Part shown: one piece after another, positions 20,851 to 30,938 of the stretch
How positions within the stretch are numbered: position 1 is the first letter of the stretch
Layout: each line of letters begins with the position of its first letter
Source: Puccinellia tenuiflora
Taxonomy: Eukaryota > Streptophyta > Magnoliopsida > Poales > Poaceae
Assembly (NCBI GenBank): GCA_012064385.1
Contig: QRDG01000418.1
Span: forward strand, 219,999 to 283,998
Length of the DNA: 64,000 bases
Direction of reading: 5' to 3'
The notes under the pieces: generated by a model
Databases searched by the model: none
Seen by the model: only the letters and a program-made list of their open reading frames with translations
Told to the model about the DNA's origin: nothing
Program-made: the position numbers and the translations under genes

Positions 20851-21789
20851 CATAAAAGACGGGAAGATCGAAAGTAAGAAAGGAGTGTGGGCACCTGCGA
20901 GAGGAACAAATTTGGCAAGATCGGAAAGCGAAGGCTGCAACAGGGCATACTATGTGAGGTCAGCTACGGTGACAGCCCGCGCTTCTACTATTAGACTGCC
21001 CGAGGGGGAGTTTTTTTTTTCTTCAGCCGGGCTTCACACCCATTTCCATTTCATTCAAAACGGAAATACCTTAATCAGTTCGCAACCCACAGGTATGGGA
21101 AAGGGGAAGATGAGAAAGAAGCGATTTGGGCATTGCCGGAAACCCTCTATAATATCCTCACTCTCAATAATACACTACGGGACGAAAACCCAGCAACACC
21201 AATTATTACAATAATATCCTTAATCTTGCTGAAAACATATCCAACTTGTCGAGGTAACAACCACATGAAAATCAAACTCTAAGGGCACGTTAGTAGCCAG
21301 TAGCCCTAGCTGCAAGGTCGCATGGGCACTGAAAACAAGGGAATTTTTCACCTTCTTGCAGCTAGCGCGTTGTTTGGTTATATACGCGGCTCTGCGTTGT
21401 GACCAGTGCGCTTCTCAAAGCAAAGCTGAGTCAGGCCCTGCAAGCACGCTCAGATCGACCGTTGTCGTCAGGGTAGGGCGCACAGATGCAAGCACACAAC
21501 ACGAGGAAGGAAAGATTCTCTGACGCTTACATGCTCCTCTCACAGGCCATGCAACATGCAGCCAAAGCAAACAACATGCCATGCATGACTACAAACTCAC
21601 CAACCACCATGCAACCTATCAAACGAAAAGACAAACTCTTATCTTGCGTCATCTCCACTCAGTCAGGTTTTCTGGGACCTGGCCCGTTCTCCCTACTGGA
21701 CCTGCCCTTGTGGCTGCTGGCTACCAAACGCGCCTTAAACTTTGTGGTCCGCGCAGCAGCAACAAACACGATCACTAGGCCAACCACCC
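20851..21789. other. Intergenic sequence, no gene seen
   Basis: Mixed-composition sequence. Short open stretches here have no recognisable domain or splice context. A T-run of ten lies at about 21010. Confidence 0.5.
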
Positions 21790-22985
21790 ATCAGTTCCTG
21801 GACATCACCATGCGACGACTTGTGTATCTCCCGTCCTGTATCTTCATTAGCTCGGACGCCGTCTGTATCAAACGGGTGGCTCCTCCAATCACCAGCTCCT
21901 TATCTCCGTGCTTTTGAAGCCCTGCCCAATAATTCAGCATAGAAGCAGCAAAGAAAATTATTTCACATGGGTTTCTAATTTTATGATTATCAAATGGCCC
22001 AGCAAATAGTCGCAATCCCCACCATATGAAACTAATCCCCTCCAGGTAAAAAGGTGTGGAACCAAGCCACGGCTTGCCACAAGTTTGTCAGACATGAATT
22101 TGCTCCCGGTGCCTTACCAACAACACCCCATACCACTCTAGATATATGACAAGTAAACATAAGATGCTCATATGTTTTTACACAACCATAGTAAGAACAG
22201 AGAGGAAAGCCAGGCTAGTTTCTTTTGCACATATTATCACGAGTTAGAATGGCATTCTGAAACAGCTGCCACATAAAGATTTGTATTTTCAAAGGAACCT
22301 TTGCCTTCCAAATCCATTTATAATTTGCTCCTGCCAAATCCCTCTCTAGCCATCTGTACATAGATTTCGTTGTGAATTTGCCATTCTTATTCCAGGCCCA
22401 AGTTACCTCATGAGATTCATCATCCAGAGGTAGGGCTTGAACCGATTGAATCATGTTCCTCCACTGTTCCAGATAAATACCAGACATACTTCGTCTAAAA
22501 TCTAGGCGCCACCCATATCACTTAAATCTTTCACAATACAGTTTTGATTTTGACAAATATTATATAACACGAGGAATTTTTCACACCACGGAACCTCATC
22601 CACAATTAGGTTTTCCAAAGCAAGGTAAGGTTGCCACTACAAATCTTAACCTTCCTGCCAACCAGATAATACTCTCTCATTTTCATCAAGTCCTTCCAAC
22701 ACGGTGAGTCATTGAATTTAACAGAAATAGTATTGATAGGTCTATTTTTCAGATATCTAGCTTTGACAATCTGCTGTCACAGACCATCTTGTTTTTCAAG
22801 CTTCCACCACTAATTTCAAAGGAGACTAATGTTTTGTCTTCTCAAATTCTTAATTCCTAGGCCCCCTTGCATTTAGATCTACAAACCCTTGACCACTTCA
22901 CCATATAGTACCCTTTTCTTTTCCTTTTTTCCATGCCAAAATAACCTCCTTCTACGAGAGTCAATTTTTTCTATAAAGGTTCCAT
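21790..22985 (-). pseudogene. LINE (L1 type), 3' part: RT C-terminus and zinc-binding domain
   Basis: On the minus strand broken frames give the end of a plant L1 RT, then the RT zinc-binding region: AWNKNGKFTTKSMYRWL, KIWKAKVP-type segments and IQIFMWQLFQNAILTRDN (22215-22487). A Cys/His stretch continues (FPLCSYYGCVKTYEHLMFTC) and then the terminal region NYWAGLQKHGDKELVIGG (21791-22015). Several stops and frameshifts are present, so it is dead. It continues upstream at 23660-24560 beyond an insertion. Confidence 0.85.
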
Positions 22986-23151
22986 CGTCACAACTATCAA
23001 GCACCTAAGTCCTTTGCCATCGCCGGAAAAGAAAAGCACCAGCAGTTGGTCTACATCTTGACGCTGAAGGAACTCCTAGCCAGGAGGCGTTAACGAGCCG
23101 TGATAGTCACCAGCTCCGTAAGACTAGAGCTAACCCGAAAATAGATATCGC
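22986..23151. repeat. 166-bp direct repeat, copy 1
   Basis: From cgtcacaactatcaagcacc to atagatatcgc; it recurs at 24578-24743 with only a handful of differences and identical length. Its identity is unknown. Confidence 0.9.
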
Positions 23152-23650
23152 TGACAATCTTACTTCCGGAGATCAGAAGCAAGTTTTTTTGTTCGGTAGG
23201 CGGTGCAGGTCAGCAGGATTGAGTCATAGACAAAATAGATGAAGATCTCCCAGACTTTATTCATGATGTGGCTACAAAGCTAGTACAAAGGCGATCTCGG
23301 TGAGTTATAGGAGGTCTCGGCCGGAGATTTGTAGATGTGTATCTAAATTCTAGGGTTTACGAGTTTTGGCGAGTAATCGATGTCCTGTCGTGGTTGAGTC
23401 CTTCGATATATATAGGTTGAGGTAGTGCCCGTCCCCCGGTGCGTCTAGGGTTTATGTATTGCCTTGTATGTTAATAAGTCTTGATCGTGTAGCCTTCCTT
23501 TGAATGTAGTCCGTAGTCGAGTAGATCTTCGTAGAGCCCTAGTATGGTACGATAGGTCTAGGTTGGTGGAGAAACTTCTAGAGTAGAGTTACCGGCGGGG
23601 AAGGCCTAAACCCACCATCATCCGATAGCTTTATAGATACCGTACCATCG
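23152..23650 (-). mobile_element. LTR-like fragment inserted in the LINE
   Basis: This stretch splits the LINE RT. On the minus strand it has a TATA box (cctatatatatcg at about 23404-23415) and, about 150 bases further, an AATAAAG poly(A)-type signal at about 23254-23260. That is the layout of an LTR promoter and terminator. No terminal TG..CA pair or target duplication could be fixed, so solo LTR is an inference. Confidence 0.45.
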
Positions 23651-23659
23651 TGCAACACT

Positions 23660-24560
23660 TGTTTAATCCAACCACAACATGTTGAGAAAAAAACTTTTGC
23701 CACCACACTTGAAGTAGGAAATCCCATTTTACTTTGTCATAAGCTTTTTCAAAACCGTGCTTCAGAAAAACACAAGCTTGCTTTTTAAACGCCACCCATT
23801 ATATTCATATTCTTAATGAAAGCATTTGATTGATATTGATTAATTTTTTCATAAGAGGAGCAAGTCTAAGGTCAGCACTTTAGTTATCAACTTGTAAATG
23901 CATATCTAAGTAGACAAATGGGACGAAATTGACTTATCTTATTTGCAACCACTAACTTTAGGAAGTAGGGTGATAAGCCCATAGTTTAATCTCTACACAT
24001 CCAGATTTCCAGAATGAAAAGCCTGAAGAAGACTCATAATAATCATTTTGCACAAAAAATATTGTCATATTGTCAGGGCCAGGAGCTTTATTTATTTTCA
24101 TGGAGAATAAGGCTTCTTTTATCTCCTCCATAGAAAAAGTGATGCATAAGATGTCATTGTGGTCTCAGGTTAATTTTTCTTCATGGCTCCACATATCATG
24201 AGATAATTCAAAAATATTGCCAGGGGCAAAACTCAATGGCATGAACAATCAGAATATCATTTACCAGTAATATCCACCCCACCGTCTTGTAACGATATAA
24301 TAGAGTTTTACCTCCGACGACCATTAGCTACTTTGTGAAAGTAACCAGAATTTTGGTCTCCATACAGCGTCCACCTCTCATGAGATTTTTGCAACCATTG
24401 CATCTCCTCATGAGCACATAATTCCTGTAGTATTTTATTTATTTGAGCTTTCCTTACAAATAAGTCAGTAGATAACTCCTCGATTTCCTCCAAAATTTCC
24501 AAATTAGCCAACTCTTCTTTAAGTTCCATTTGATACGCATATAAGCAACAAACTTAGGAG
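23660..24560 (-). pseudogene. LINE (L1 type), 5' part: linker and RT N-terminus
   Basis: On the minus strand, 24308-24529 gives the characteristic pre-RT linker (ERWTLYGDQNSGYFHKVANG). Further on come NKAPGPDNMT (about 24080) and KHGFEKAYDKVKWDFLLQVW (about 23710), core RT motifs of plant L1 elements. The frame is broken repeatedly. The order and strand fit the 3' part at 21790-22985, so the two pieces are one LINE interrupted by 22986-23650. The endonuclease domain is not seen. Confidence 0.85.
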
Positions 24561-24577
24561 GATAAAAGTGGTTCTGT

Positions 24578-24743
24578 CGTCACAACTATCAAGCACCTAA
24601 GTCCTTTGCCATTGCCGAAAAAGAAAAGCACCAGCAGTTGGTCTACATCTTGATGCTGAAGGAACTCCTAGCCAGGAGGCGTTAACGATCCGTGATAGTC
24701 ACCAGCTCTGCAAGACTAGATCTAACCCGAAAATAGATATCGC
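24578..24743. repeat. 166-bp direct repeat, copy 2
   Basis: Matches 22986-23151 from cgtcacaac to atatcgc. It lies just beyond the LINE's upstream end, so the two copies bracket the LTR-like insert and the 5' LINE piece. Confidence 0.9.
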
Positions 24744-25683
24744 CCTAAAGAGCCCTCTAAGCCTTTTCAACGCCGGTTCTAGGCCCCACGCCACTCCGCC
24801 CATCACCGGGCAGCCAGATCCTCCATCGTTTTCCACATCTCTACAACAATTAGCACTATCGTAGTCCAAGAGCAACCTATTCCCGCCGCCACGCCAGATC
24901 TAAATCGCTCCAACAGTTTGGACTCCAAAAGCCTCTCGCCGGCGACAACACCTCCGGTGAGCAGGAGCATGGGCTACGAGATCATTATTCCTACTAGCAC
25001 CATGAGCATTCGTCTCATCATGACGTCGGCCGAGGACTTAGAAAAAAATTAGGACTAAACACACACACAAAGAGAACCAGGGCTGCCTTTCCCCTCACGA
25101 TGTCAGGATCGTAATCGCCAGCGAGGGTGTAGGATCTGGAGGTCGGGAACCGCCGCCTCGTGCGGTTGGTAAACTTATTTCAGACCATGTTGTAACTGAG
25201 TAATCCAATATGTGGTGTTCTGCACAACATACCGTGTAGTAGGTGTTTTTCATACACTATCAACCCGATAGTTGGTGATTTATGCAATTCTCTCTGACTA
25301 TAGTCGGCATGTAGGCTCTCCATATGGCGGATCCACATGGCAGTGACGAAAAGTCATGTGAAGCCAAGATTGGGTCGCGGGACGGATCCAGAAAATTAAC
25401 TTTGGGTGTTCAAACTCAAACCAACATAGAACATAAAGGTGAAAAAATAAAAAATGTTCTATGCCCCTTCACGCCAATAAAAAGAACAAATTGGCCATAT
25501 CAGCAACAATGTCTCAAAAGGTTAACAAAATTACAAATTACTAAAAGAAATTACAAAAACGACCATACGATTTTGGGTGTACATCTGTACACCCATGACC
25601 CTCCGTCCATGGGTCGCGGGAGGAGTGGATCGGTTTGGACAATGATAGAGTGTGTGACAAGTGGGCCTGGTCGGACCCACTAA
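24744..25683. other. Intergenic sequence, no gene seen
   Basis: The first part (24744-25170) is GC-richer and resembles a decayed exon or 5' UTR (many CGCCGGC phrases), but no sustained frame supports a gene. The rest is AT-rich. Confidence 0.45.
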
Positions 25684-26209
25684 CGCAGCAATCAGCAAAA
25701 GCACAAGTAATCAACTCAGCCGTGGTAAAATGAGTAAAACCAGAGTGCCAACCAGGCAACCATTCAGGACTCAGGAGGAGAGATTCCGCTGACAGGTGGA
25801 CCTGGAATGACCGCCTGACAGGCGGGTCCATTGAGCCCCCACCCTCGCCTCTGTCTCCAAATTGCGTCCTCCGACTCCGAGTCCGGACTCCACAACCAAA
25901 TCTCACATTCCCACCAACGCCGACGGTTAGGGTTTCGCTCCGCCTACTCCGATGGAGAAAGTAAGCGGACGCCGCCATGCGGATCCTCGCAAGAAGGGCC
26001 TCGCAGTGAGGGGAGTTCGGCAGCCGCGACGTTCCCTCTCACCGCCGGAAGCGGCCGCGACTACTCTCCCTCCGCCTGCTGGCCTCTCGCCGGAAGCCGC
26101 GTCCGCCGCCTCCACCTCGCCGCCCATTGGCGCCTCGCCGCCAAGTTCGCCGGCGACCGCCACCACTCCCCTCGTCGGCCTCCCGCCCCCAACAGCATCC
26201 CCTCTTCAG

Positions 26210-27537
26210 GTTAAGCTTGCGCCTCATAGCGACCCTATGTGTGTGCCGTCTGTGCGCGAAGTCTATTAGGGTATTAACTTAGTGCAGCATGAGCATTGAC
26301 TTAGTAGTTTACTAGTTAGTATTAATTATGCCGCTTGCTGGGTGGGTACTATTAATCTCTCAGTTTATTTTGCAGAACATTATCATAGCAAATTAGTAGT
26401 TGTACCGTTATTCTGCTAATAGACCCCTGGATAAGGAGGGTGTATACTCGAATTGTCTGAAACCCTTATCAATGATAGCACCTATCTTCTTGACATAGGT
26501 GCCTTTGCTTCTCCAAGAAATGCTGTTATGCTGAAACTCTACCCTTGAATCCATCTATATGTTATCATGTTTTATGTTATGATAATAAATTATACTCTGA
26601 AGAACGATACTATATTATTTCTGACCTTGCATACAAAACATTACTTCCTTGTCATATACCACAACGATTGTGATCTTACTGTCTTGCCCTATGTACGCTG
26701 GGCAATGAAATGATCTTTATTTTGTTCAGGTGGAAAGGGTGGCAAGCATGTTAAATTACTTCCTCTTGCAAATTGTTGTGCCAGTTCCATGTAGCAATAA
26801 TCCTAGGGAGACTGTGGAAACAGTTCAGACATCAAGTATGCATGTGAAACTCACTGGCCTTCACTAGCTTATGATTATTACACCCCCAGTTTAAGTTAAT
26901 TTGGTTACAACTTTCATGTTCAGTAGCAACTCACCTTCACTATGAAATTCCCTTGTAATGTAATTTCTCTGATGCTAAACGGTGCCTGAGAGAAATATAT
27001 TAAATTCCGACTCCGGGAAAAGTGCACATGCTATTTAACCCAACAGATAATTCCATGCCTCATGGTGGTACATAAACTAGGAATAATTTGTATTCAATTT
27101 TACAAATACAAGGTGCGTTATTTTTTTTTTGTACGGCTGTATGATTTTGAAAAGTTAATGATGCATTAAATAAATGCCAATGTCAGCTGTGATTTTATTC
27201 TTGGTGTATGATCCTCAAATTTTTTTTTGCTATAGCTTAGATTTTAGGTAAATCACATAGTGTTACTGTTAAGAATTTAATTAACATGGAAGGATTGTGA
27301 GACGTATGGATTGTACAATCTTCTGAATCTTGAAATGTGTATTTCTAATTTCAGTGTTTTTATTTATAGTAATGGATACAATTTTGAATTATAGTTCAGT
27401 GGTGATTTTTTTAGCAAATAATTATAGTTGAGTGGTGAATTTGATGGAGAGAAAAAAGAATAAGAATATGGGCTAGCATAGTCTGAAAATAATTTTGTCA
27501 AAACTTTCTTCCCAGACCCCATAGAGTGTGTGTGTAG
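26210..27537 (+). other. First part of the long intron of the interrupted gene
   Basis: AT-rich intronic sequence with an acceptor-like ttttgttcag at about 26730 that could start an extra exon. Otherwise nothing recognised. Homopolymer T runs lie at 27121-27130 and 27220-27227. Confidence 0.45.
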
Positions 27538-28521
27538 CTATCTCCTTCCCATAATACACCTTTTTAGAGCTGACCAAGATCTTGTACTTTTCATGGAGAT
27601 CTGCAGCTCTTTAGGTCTCACAGTAGCATCCTCTGTAAGCCAAGATCTAACCTTTTCAGCTACCCATTTGCTGGTTGCATGCTTGATGTTTTCATTCAGT
27701 CGTGTGCTCTCGCAATTATGATCCATGGTATTTATCTTCACCTGCCCATCACACATTAAAATGCATTAGGAAAACATAATGCAGAAAAATGAATAAGCAA
27801 GTGTAGATTATTGTACTTATCATCACCTTTATGGTCACGTCGTCATCCGTCACAGTGGCATAGATCCTCCAATCCAATCGCAGCCGTCGTCAGAACAATA
27901 AGCTTGGATCCTTCCTGGTTCACTTTTCTTGATGTTATACTCAAGTTCACATTTAATAGCATATTGAGATAGCGCCATTCTAAATCTTCTTCCCATTAGC
28001 AGTACCACCTTCAGTGTCATTAACATCTAAGTATATGCCCTCGTCATCAACTCTGACATGCTCATTTTCTTCAAATGGGTTAGTTTTATTTTCTTCGGAC
28101 ACATAACTATGCAAAGAAGGTTGAGTGATGCTGCTGGGTTGACTGAGAGCTGCTTGAGATGACACTTCTAGCGATGTATTTGGTGTTATGGGAGGCAATT
28201 AAGGGTTTTCATTTACATGATGAATATGCATGACAATATCAATCTGCTTGGTAGTAGCAAATTTTGCAAATATTTGTACCATATCTTGGTCAGTACTAAC
28301 TTGATGGTATGTGCAATCATCAACATAGTACATTTCAGCAACTTATTATGTGCCCATGGATATTGTTTACCAAAGTCACCAATGAAGTCACAATAGTTAA
28401 TTGTGTCTGAGTCGTGAACCTTCTCCACACAGAACCCACTCACGTCTTTTGTCATTGTTGTACTAGTGATTCTCATTTTCAACAGATATGATGATTTTGC
28501 ATCCATCCTGTTGATGAACAC
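27538..28521 (-). pseudogene. Fragment of a second, decayed Mutator-like transposase
   Basis: The minus strand shows the N-terminal part of a MURA-type protein in broken frames: SSYLLKMRITSTTMTKDV and VEKVHDSDTINYCDFIGDF (28213-28521), then an acidic linker (27980-28198). The zinc-associated DNA-binding region comes last (HNCESTRLNENIKHATSKWV, EKVRSWLTEDATVRPKELQ; 27538-27756). The catalytic domain is missing. It is clearly diverged from the intact transposase at 32836-35631. It lies in the intron of the interrupted gene. Confidence 0.75.
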
Positions 28522-28567
28522 ATCACAATTTCGAGTTAATTATCTACATTTTGTCTACAATCTTTTA

Positions 28568-28665
28568 AGTCTACAGCTACTAGGACAAAACATAGAGCAA
28601 AGAGGGGATGGCACATGGCAGTCTACAGCTACTAGCACAAAGCATAGATCAAAGAGGGGATAGCG
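28568..28665. repeat. Two-copy tandem repeat, 52-bp period
   Basis: The phrase agtctacagctactag followed by acaaarcatag and caaagaggggat occurs at 28568 and again at 28620. Confidence 0.85.
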
Positions 28666-29474
28666 AAGAAGAGGATGAGTATACCCAGCTGGGAGCCATG
28701 AGGGTGGTTCACCAAGCCAGCGGCGGCGCCGTAGCAGCCTCTACCTCAAGCTGCCTTATGTTCTGGGGTTTCTAAGGAGGATGGCTAGTAGGGGAGACGG
28801 GACGAGAAGGAATAAGGTGAGGCGGCGCTGAAGGGTGGAGGTATGGGGTGGCCGGCTCTGGACTAGGTAGGCGGTGGCTCATTTGCTTGGCGATGGTGCA
28901 CTGCATCAATTTGGCAAAGAAAATTGAGGGGATGAGATTCGGATGGGATGTGGGGAGGCGATGTTGGAGAGTGGAGTTGAAGGGCAGCTGGCAGTGACCT
29001 AGCTAGGCTTGGCGGTGGCGCATCCTTTGCTTGGCTGGCGGCAGGGGATGGAAGCGAAGAGAACCATGATGCAGACTGAACGGGAACTGGTGATGTTGTG
29101 CACGAGTCGGGTGACCTTGAGGTTCGCCTGCTTGGGTCGGGTGGGCTTTGTGGCCTGCTTGGTTTTTCTCTTTTTTTTGTTTGATACATTTTTCTTTTTT
29201 CAACAGTTTGAGGGTAACATGGGTATCTGACTAAAAACTGACAAGCTTCTTCCTCTGGGATAACAGTCAACTGACAGTAATGATATTTTCTCGTTTTGAT
29301 GGCATTCTCGGCATTTTAAGAATTTTCTCTAGCAACAATAGCTGCTACTGCTTTGTTTACTGTAGCATTCTTTGGATGGCTGTGTATGTTATGAAAATAA
29401 TCCATGTAGTGCATATAGTTTTCTAGCTCAGTATGTAGGAGATGCTTCTCACTAACTTATTTCTATACTTTCAG
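28666..29474. other. Last part of the long intron
   Basis: GC-rich segment (28680-29160) that may be the leader or terminal region of the decayed Mutator fragment, then ordinary AT-rich intron ending in the acceptor tatactttcag at 29474. Confidence 0.4.
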
Positions 29475-29532
29475 CTCCGAAAGGTCAAAGGATTACTTGG
29501 ACTGGAAGCTCTTACCAAGAAGGATGAGGAGG

Positions 29533-29542
29533 CTGATTGTGC
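29533..29542. repeat. MULE target-site duplication, left copy
   Basis: CTGATTGTGC, identical to 36347-36356. It sits inside the second exon of the interrupted gene. Confidence 0.95.
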
Positions 29543-29653
29543 GAGTTTTTTTTAAATATTATTTTTTTAACCCGAATTCGAAATATATTGCATATATTGC
29601 GTAGAATGATTAAATTCCAAAAGTATCACGCGGTCGGCCCACGGTCGGCCGAA
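29543..29653 (+). repeat. MULE left terminal inverted repeat
   Basis: Inverted match to 36239-36346 up to the phrase acggtcggccga. It has an additional catatattg relative to the right copy. Confidence 0.92.
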
Positions 29654-29815
29654 ACTCACGTTTCGGCACTCTATCAGCCGAAAGGAGCGTTTCGGCATTC
29701 TATCAGCCGAAACACGGCGAGCACAGTAGCGTGCCAGGTTCTGGTACCTTTCGCGTCAGCCGGGGGCCGATTAATAATTGTTTCGGCCCGTAGCTGGCCG
29801 AAACACCGGATTTTT
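29630..29815 (+). promoter_or_regulatory. Cluster of GCCGAAA/TTTCGGC motifs, left subterminal region of the MULE
   Basis: Seven copies of GCCGAAA or its complement occur in about 170 bases, several in hairpin arrangement (gccgaaactcacgtttcggc). The right subterminal region 36100-36245 holds six more. Repeated subterminal motifs are candidate transposase-binding or foldback sites; that role is inferred. Confidence 0.6.
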
Positions 29816-29936
29816 TACGTTTTGAGCCTATTTTTGTTTTAACCCGGCCAAATTAGAATGCAAAAAATTAACCGCGCAACATCACCCGCCCAATTTTGCA
29901 GCCAAAATGTTAATTTCTCTAGTTAATTGCTGCAAT

Positions 29937-30115
29937 TCTCCCGCCATTTTCTCCCGCCCTTACTGATTCCCGTCATTATCTCCCGCCTTTATTCTCCCGC
30001 CCTTCCTCATTCCCGTCATTTTTTTCTCCCGCCGTTCCTCGTTCCCGCCAATTTTTCCCGCCCTTTCACTTCCCGCTATTTTCTCCCGCCATAATTCTTC
30101 CCGCCTTTTTCTTCG
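29937..30115 (+). promoter_or_regulatory. Array of E2F-like TCCCGYY motifs in the MULE
   Basis: Twelve TCCCGC or TCCCGT motifs in about 180 bases, spaced roughly 12-18 bases, including TTTTTCCCGCC at about 30053. TTTCCCGC/TTTSSCGC is the E2F/DP consensus. The array ends just upstream of a TATA box, so it is placed as an upstream activating region for the small plus-strand gene. Confidence 0.6.
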
Positions 30116-30125
30116 CTTCCCGGGC

Positions 30126-30132
30126 TATAAAA
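30126..30132 (+). promoter_or_regulatory. TATA box of the MULE plus-strand gene
   Basis: GCTATAAAAGCC, 49 bases before the ATG at 30181, implying a short leader. Confidence 0.7.
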
Positions 30133-30180
30133 GCCGTTGCTCAGTGAGGTTAGTAAGTAGTCTAGCGAATTCACTCATCG

Positions 30181-30687
30181 ATGTCGGGTTTTCGTCCTTA
30201 CCGTAGCTTTCTTCCACATCAGTCTGAGCTCCTTCTGGAGTGTGCCGCCGAGTTTAGGGTAGACAATAAATTAGTTCCATGGGAGGAACTCATTAGTAGT
30301 GATAGTTTGCTCACTGAGATAGACGCGACATTGGTTAGCAGATCAACTAGGCTCAAACCATATTGGGCTCATAGGACTCCACGGGAAATACGACAGGAAC
30401 TTCTCAGGCTGCATGAAAGGTGGAAGAAGGTGGAGCAAAGTACTACGGACAAGAAGTTCCTCGATTGGTTAGGAGATCATCCGTCGTCATGGGTGGAAGA
30501 GAGCGAGGACGATGATGACATCTTCATGCCTAGCATCACGGCCAAGAAAGCGTCATCGTCGAAGGGTAAGAGAGCGGCATCGTCGAAGGGCAAGGGAGCG
30601 GCATCGTCGAAGGGCAAGGGAGCGGCATCGTCGAAGGGCAAGAGTGGCCCATCGACGGAGGCAGGAGGATGCGTGGACGGGAGATGA
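30181..30687 (+). CDS. MULE-borne small protein of unknown function
   Basis: A 168-codon open frame from the first ATG after the TATA box. The N-terminal 110 residues look globular (FLPHQSELLLECAAEFRVDN; STRLKPYWAHRTPREIRQELLRLHERWKKVE). Then an acidic patch (ESEDDDD) and four near-identical SSKGKGAA repeats give a basic Lys/Ser tail, suggesting a nuclear or nucleic-acid-binding protein. No known domain is recognised. It is transcribed towards the accessory and transposase genes, from the opposite end of the element. Being short and single-exon it could be mis-called, but the promoter context supports it. Confidence 0.6.
   Translation: MSGFRPYRSFLPHQSELLLECAAEFRVDNKLVPWEELISSDSLLTEIDATLVSRSTRLKPYWAHRTPREIRQELLRLHERWKKVEQSTTDKKFLDWLGDHPSSWVEESEDDDDIFMPSITAKKASSSKGKRAASSKGKGAASSKGKGAASSKGKSGPSTEAGGCVDGR
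30541..30650 (+). repeat. Tandem 24-bp coding repeat
   Basis: The unit gcatcgtcgaagggcaagggagcg is repeated about four times in frame, encoding the SSKGKGAA tail of the small MULE protein. Confidence 0.9.
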
Positions 30688-30938
30688 CATTTATGTTAAG
30701 TGTCGCATGTATCTTAATTTCAGTTCTAGCTATTAATTTAAGTGTGTTTTAATGAAAAATTTGTAATCTCGCCGTATTTTAATAAATGTCGGAAGCATTG
30801 TCTGATCAAATATAGATAGGAATATGTCTCATACAAATATAGTGTCTCGTACATAGATAGGATTATGTCTCATACATAGATAGGATTATGTCTCATACAT
30901 CGATAAAAGTTTCAGTTTTCATTATGTTTACGATACCT

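Noticed and set aside
26731..26837. Middle exon of the MULE-interrupted gene
   Set aside because: Good acceptor and a possible donor, but including it breaks the frame of the following exon; kept only as an alternative.
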